Source: Syngnathus acus
Taxonomy: Eukaryota > Chordata > Actinopteri > Syngnathiformes > Syngnathidae
Reading direction: 5' to 3'
Length of the DNA stretch: 64,000 bases
Assembly: GCF_901709675.1 (NCBI RefSeq)
Contig: NC_051094.1
Span: forward strand, 10,906,501 to 10,970,500
Position 1 is the first letter of the stretch, and each line of letters starts with the position of its first letter. The position numbers were made by a program, and so were the translations under genes. Under the pieces are notes generated by a model. The model worked only from the letters and a program-made list of their open reading frames with translations, was not told the DNA's origin and did no database searches. Positions 48,290 to 64,000 of this stretch are shown piece by piece.

Positions 48290-49048
48290 CAGCCGAGCCT
48301 CGGTTTTTGACCACAATCCTTTCCGGAAGGCGGTTCGAGAAGCGAATCGGTCGAATTCCGAATCTATTTTTCCTATTACAAATAAGGCAAAATTTTTCAA
48401 TCCGTTCCAAGACTTAAAAAAAAGAGCCTTTTAAAAGCATTTTTTTATTTGTGCATTTTTGTCCGATCGCATCATTGTGACAGAGCCGTCGCTGAAATTT
48501 AGAAAATATTTTTAAAGTCCTGATGTAATTTCCAAATTTTAAGTGGACCTCAGTGCGCAGGGAGCTTAATTTTGTCCGATCGCGCGACCGCAGCGCGCCG
48601 TGCGCTCACTGTCGCATTGCTTTAGGAGCGTCTTTGTGTTTTAGGATGGCTTTACTGCTCCCACTTGCTTTCTTTGGAGGCATGATTAAGGCTTAATACA
48701 ATCCTCAAAGTGACGAAAATACAATAACAACTGAGTCAGTCGGTATCCGGGCGGCGCGGTCCGGTTTTCTCGGGTCCTCCCCGCTCATCTCACGAGGTTC
48801 GACCTCCTAATTTTGTTCAACAACCGAAGCAAAAAAAAATCTCGATTTTCTTGTTCGAATTCCGATTTGTTTGAGAACCGGGACGTTCGAAAACCGAGGC
48901 GGACGGGTTTTCTCGGGTCCTCCCAGCTCATCTCACGAGATTCGACCTCCAAATTTTGTTCGACAACCGAAGCTAAAAAATCTCAAATATTTTGTTCGAA
49001 TTCCGATTTGTTCGAGAACCGGGACGTTCGAAAACCGAGGTTTGACTG
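48290..49048. mobile_element. Tc1/mariner-superfamily-like MITE with internal duplication
   Basis: The ends are CAGCCGAGCCTCGGTTTTTGA and the reverse complement of CAGTCAAACCTCGGTTTTCGA, each next to a TA dinucleotide. This suggests a TA target site. The right part holds two copies of a roughly 135 bp unit (about 48771-48900 and 48907-49040), each ending in GTTCGAAAACCGAGG. Open frames across the two copies are shadows of this duplication. It lies inside the larger bounded segment, upstream of the lectin gene. Confidence 0.65.
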
Positions 49049-49254
49049 TATATCTAACACACTATTCGGACAGCAAAATCACCAATATAAACAAGTTGTG
49101 TAAGTGTTGTATTACAGAATGGGGGGGAGTTGTATTGTTTTGCGGAGGGGGGACGATTCGTTGAACGCTTCGTTTGAACGAATCTTTTGAGTGAACTGAT
49201 TCTAAAGATTCAGTTCACCTAAAAGAACTGGAATTCACATCACTACGGTGAACT

Positions 49255-50129
49255 CACGTCAGCTTGTTTACCCAAAATGAGGATGGCGAATCATGAGAAC
49301 GAGGACCCACTCTGAAATTTGACCCAAAATACAGTCACGTTGTCAAAAATGAAACCATGATAACTAACGGTATATCTGTAGTATTGTATAAATAATATCT
49401 TGCCAATGCTTTATTAAAACTTAAAACAAATTGTCTCCCAAATATAAAAACGGACAAGTAATCCTTCAAGCGGTATTTACAATCTTGGTTACACGAAGAA
49501 TTGTTAATAAAAATAAATGCGACTTGAAACGTAGTTGTATTTTTACCCCCAGACTCAGTTTTGTTTAAACTAAATCTGCGTCCGCGTACTCGTCATAGTT
49601 ATTGAATAGTCCATTGATTTCGGCGCCAAACAACAAAGATGAAAAACTAGCTATACCGACGCGTTTTAGTAACTAAAGTGCCAACAAGGCGGCCATGTTG
49701 GAAGGGACAACGTTCCCATTGAAGGCAATGTGTTGACATTAAAAATCAGTCACAACTTGCTCAGTTCTCAACTTCTTTTTTTCTTTTTCGGGGTTTACTT
49801 TTTTATCAATACCAAAAGGCATTTTAACAAAAGGTCCTATGTGAAAAATGTTATTCTGAGTTCCCTGCATATATACCTCCATTTTTTTTCTTGTCGCCCA
49901 CACACATGATGCATTTACGCATTTACGCCTCCAATCTTTGCGTCGACGTATGTATGCAGCTAAAAAAGGACCTGTTGCATCTCCTGACGTGCAAGCGTTA
50001 AACATCACCCGGAAGTTTAATCAGAATGCCTACAAAAGCATTTCCGGTCATCTTCCGCATAAGAAACCTTTAGAAATATTCATGGCGTGACGCTTTTGGA
50101 TACAAGAAGGCAATAATCAGGCTTCTAAG
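49255..50129. other. lsm1 upstream region
   Basis: Contains an AAGGCGGCCATGTTG-type (YY1-like) element at about 49686-49700. Together with 31110-31347 this would be the ancestral bag4/lsm1 divergent promoter region. Confidence 0.5.
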
Positions 50130-51568
50130 ATGAACTACGTACCTGGGACAGCTAGTCTCATAGACGAGATCGACAGTAAGTTTGAGAGGAGAATCGAATC
50201 TCGTAGAAAGTTAGATCATAATGAGGAGTTGGCTTTATGTCTTGGTCTAACATAGTCAGTCACATTAGCCCGGTCAACGCTGTTGTATAATGTCCTAGCT
50301 CACCTGTGCTTTGCAGAAAAACATCTGGTTCTCCTCCGAGATGGTAGAACACTCATCGGATACCTCAGAAGCATTGACCAATTCGGTACGTTTATGTTGG
50401 TTACCTAATCGGCGCACTATAAAGATTCATAGAATTCCGCATGATACCACTACCGCTGTGTAAAATTCGCAAACTCAATTTGTTTGTCTTGTTTTTCAGC
50501 TAATTTAGTTTTCCATCAGACAGTTGAACGTATCCACGTGGGCAAGAAATTTGGTGACATCCCCAGAGGAATCTTCATTGTGCGAGGAGAAAATGTGGTG
50601 CTGCTTGGCGAAATAGTACGTGTGCATTTTCTTTCTGTTTCACCCATCATCATGAGTCATTTTAATTCGTCCGGTAACTACGTTTTGAAAAGTTGAGTAT
50701 GTACACACTGACCTTTGACTTGCAAGGTCTTGTCTTAAATTCAATGCAATATTTGCCAGAGAAAATGAAAGGAATGTTATGACCCAGGCTCAAATGCCTA
50801 AAAAAAAACCCACATAGTTTATCCCCCTAAGTAACAAAACAGTCAAACTATTAGTGAATCTACTTTGGAAGATGCCTGACTGACAGGACAACAAAATGTT
50901 AGTGGTGTATTAGTGGTATTTCTGAAATGGGAAGGCTGGCAATGTCTCATCTCTTCTGCATGGCGTTATGCATGATGAACTCAGATTTGTTTGCCCTTTT
51001 AGGAGCATTTAACTAAAAAAAAAAACCACCCAACCCGCTTTTGGAGAGTTTGTTGTGATATTAAACATCAACGTATTGAGTAGCCGTACAGATCCCTCTC
51101 AAGTAGAGTTAAGCATTTTTATTATGTTTATGTTTATGCAATTGACAAATTCCTCCAAAATGCAAACTCGTTTCTTTTATTCTAAGTCTTCCTTATATTT
51201 GACAAAACATGGATGAATAAAGTGGCTTAAGACCTGCAGCAACTTTGGGTGCATAAGGCAAATTTCTATAAGATCAAATGATTGAAATGCTTTTGTATTT
51301 CAGGTTGTTCTTTTGTAAAGCTTGTACTTGTATCATTCACGTTTAAGATTATTTTACTTCAAGCACATGTCCCTTATGAATGCATATTTCATTGCAGGAT
51401 GTGGATAAACCTTGTGACACAGTCCTGCAGCAGGTCTCCATTGAGGAGATTCTGGAGGAGCAGCGGTTGAAGCAACAAACTAAGCAAGAGATGGAGAAAG
51501 TGAAGATGCAAGTCCTGAAAGACAGAGGCCTCTCCATCCCCAAAGCTGATAACCTGGATGAATATTAA
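50130..51568 (+). CDS. lsm1: U6 snRNA-associated Sm-like protein LSm1
   Basis: Subunit of the cytoplasmic LSM1-7 ring that binds oligoadenylated mRNA 3' ends and promotes decapping. Exons 50130-50175, 50317-50385, 50500-50615 and 51398-51568 join in phase to 133 residues, exactly the human length. Sm1 is LLRDGRTLIGYLRSIDQFAN and Sm2 includes IPRGIFIVRGENVVLLGEI. The C-terminal extension specific to LSm1 is VSIEEILEEQRLKQQTKQEM to IPKADNLDEY. A polyadenylation hexamer ATTAAA lies at 51863-51868. The gene points away from bag4, as in mammals, but is separated from it by the lectin insertion. The first ATG (MNYVPGTASLIDEID) is the conserved start. Confidence 0.97.
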
Positions 51569-53241
51569 CACAGCCCATGAGCTGCTTCAGTTTGTATCAG
51601 ACTGGAATCTTGGATGAATTTCAAAACATGATTTTATGAGCACAAGGCAACATTTTGCTTTGCCTCCTTACTGTAGTGTACTGTATACATTTAATTTGAA
51701 TGAAGCTCGTTCAGTTTTTCGGTGTCGAAGGTGGCAAAACTATTCGTTGTGGCTCATTATGATAGCAATTATTTTACAGCAGCACTTTGTGTTACTCAAT
51801 CATGTGTTTGTATTTGGAGATATAAAGGCCTGCAAGTGACACAAAGGTAATGGCTATGCTCCATTAAAATATTATTTTTTATTTATGGCTCTCTTTGTTT
51901 TCTCCCCATTCTAAATACAAATATCAATGAAGCTTTCTGCAAGAAGCATCAAGCAGTGTGTTTTGTGGTTGTCTTGGGTGTGGCATGGTTTAGTTTAACT
52001 ATAATAAGCAGAATGTATCTTGCAAACACAGCCAAGGTAAATGCAAAATGTAGTTTTGAAAGATTTGTTTTCAAGGAGACAAACATTTCAATCTACTAGG
52101 CCCTTTGAGGATGGATATGAAATCAGGTTGGCTGAAGAAGCTAACTAACAAATTACCTTGACAAGTGTAATAATTAATGACATTCGAGTTCTGTCACTGA
52201 TCATAATTAAATCAATCAACAAATATAGGCAGCACTTTTTTTTTCATAAATCTCTGTCAGTGTTTGCATTTTTAAATGATCATATCCACAACATTCCTAG
52301 AAAATCACAAAGTGCCATCACTGGTGAGCTATTTTTAGAACACACCCACGGGCTACTCGTGTTGTTCTCGCCCTTGTTCGTGATCCCTGGCATAGATTCT
52401 GCAGTTTGAAAGCAAATTAAAATAAGCAAGCACACACCACTAGAATCAGAAGACAATGACAGTAATATATGAGGTAAATAACAAAATTTCGTGGAACTAA
52501 TATAAAATATTCCTTTGTTTGTCCCAAATGAAGGAATAATTTATAAATAGAATAGATATAAGAATTGACGTTTTAAATGTCCTTCCTGGCCTAGCGCTGG
52601 CCATGATGTTTTTTTTCTTTGTGTTTTACTTTTATGATATTTTTTTAATGTGCCTTGGCTCAATAAACGTGAAATGTTTGCGAATGTCGGAAATAGAATC
52701 TCCTTTACTTTGAAGACTCACAAAATGCGTTCACTTCCGGTAAGTGAAATGGGCTTGACACAATTGGGGGCCGGGGGTCCATCCCACTTTCGATGACGTA
52801 GGAGAGGGGCGCACTGACGTCCGCTTTGCTGCACTCAGCCAACCCCTGCCGCCGAAACGTGAAGCTGTCTGTATCCCACTGGTGCGCTGCAGTGAAGAAT
52901 CCACCGTGGGGAGTCGCTTTGCTGTCAACAGTTTCTCCAGTGTGGTTTTTCTATGCCCTGGGGATATCCTCGAGGCACATCACGCATGGGACGGCTTTGC
53001 GGTAGTAGAAATGTAGCAGCGCACTTTCATCCCACCACCACAACGATGTCCGTGTTGCACAGCAAGCAGACCTATTACACCCTTTTTCATCTCATACGAC
53101 TTTGTCATAAGTGAAATTTCCTGGGCGGCCAACAAGGAGTGAAGACGCTTTTACCCGAGCCGTGCGAGCCCAAAGGACGGTGGTTCCGCTGCAGACGTTT
53201 GTGTGCCGTGAACCTCTGCATTCGGGATTTTTTTGTTTTTG
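51569..53241. other. lsm1 3' UTR, intergenic and GRK 5' region
   Basis: lsm1 3' UTR ends after about 51868. The rest is AT-rich until about 52740, where base composition rises towards the GRK first exon. No gene seen. Confidence 0.6.

Positions 53242-64000
<10,759 letters not shown>

Larger units (their letters stand above)
31349..49253. mobile_element. 17.9 kb segment bounded by split hAT-like repeat and direct repeats
   Basis: The left boundary reads ACGGTGAACT (31348-31357) then AGTGTTGGCTCGTGAGTG. The right boundary reads GAATTCACATCACT then ACGGTGAACT (49245-49254). Taking TAGTGTTG and CATCACTA as imperfect terminal inverted repeats leaves an 8 bp target duplication CGGTGAAC (31349-31356 and 49246-49253), as hAT transposons make. 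Both ends carry the same kind of GAACGATTCGTTC / GAGTGAACT-rich sequence (31370-31890 and 49150-49240). They look like the 5' and 3' parts of one repeat. The whole lectin gene, including its first exon, lies between. See findings for the two possible origins. Confidence 0.6.

Noticed and set aside
48813-49164. 96-97 codon frames with repeated SNSDLFENRDVRKP
   Set aside because: They come from the duplicated unit of the MITE, not from a gene.

Overview
This window is vertebrate nuclear DNA, almost certainly from a teleost fish. Its genes have many exons with GT/AG introns, many of them under 300 bp. It also carries fish-type hAT and Tc1-like elements, LINE tails ending in a TATC run, and tRNA-headed repeats ending in GGATGGATGG. 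I could join exons in phase for nine genes. Eight are recognisable and one has a domain order I cannot match to any named gene.

Layout. 1-13171 (minus): trpm6, a magnesium channel-kinase whose 3' end lies outside the window. 14962-15690 (minus): the C9orf40 homologue. 17139-20652 (minus): carnmt1. These three sit together as they do on human 9q21. 21679-23904 (minus): an alpha-1-antitrypsin-type serpin with a TATA box. 24773-26365 (minus): dusp13a-like atypical phosphatase. 27845-31109 (minus): bag4. 32769-46513 (minus): a 37-exon gene for a predicted secreted protein of 1357 residues. Its order is signal peptide, six C-type lectin domains, SUEL/galactose-binding lectin, F5/8C discoidin, LCCL, and a seventh C-type lectin domain. 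50130-51568 (plus): lsm1. 53242 to the end (plus): first three coding exons of a GRK4-subfamily kinase closest to GRK5, with a 10 kb first intron.

Most interesting point. bag4 and lsm1 are adjacent head-to-head genes in mammals, but here the large lectin gene lies between them. The segment that separates them (31357-49245) begins and ends with the two halves of what looks like one hAT-type repeat. It is flanked by a perfect 10 bp direct repeat (8 bp target-site type CGGTGAAC). Removing it would put bag4 and lsm1 back about 1.1 kb apart. So the lectin gene seems to have arrived inside, or as cargo of, a transposon-bounded insertion. The gene itself grew by duplication of a three-lectin-domain block.

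The rest is introns, UTRs, microsatellites and degraded transposons. No operons, CRISPR arrays or canonical functional tRNA genes were seen. Exon boundaries were read by eye from splice sites and reading phase; UTR ends are mostly not determined.
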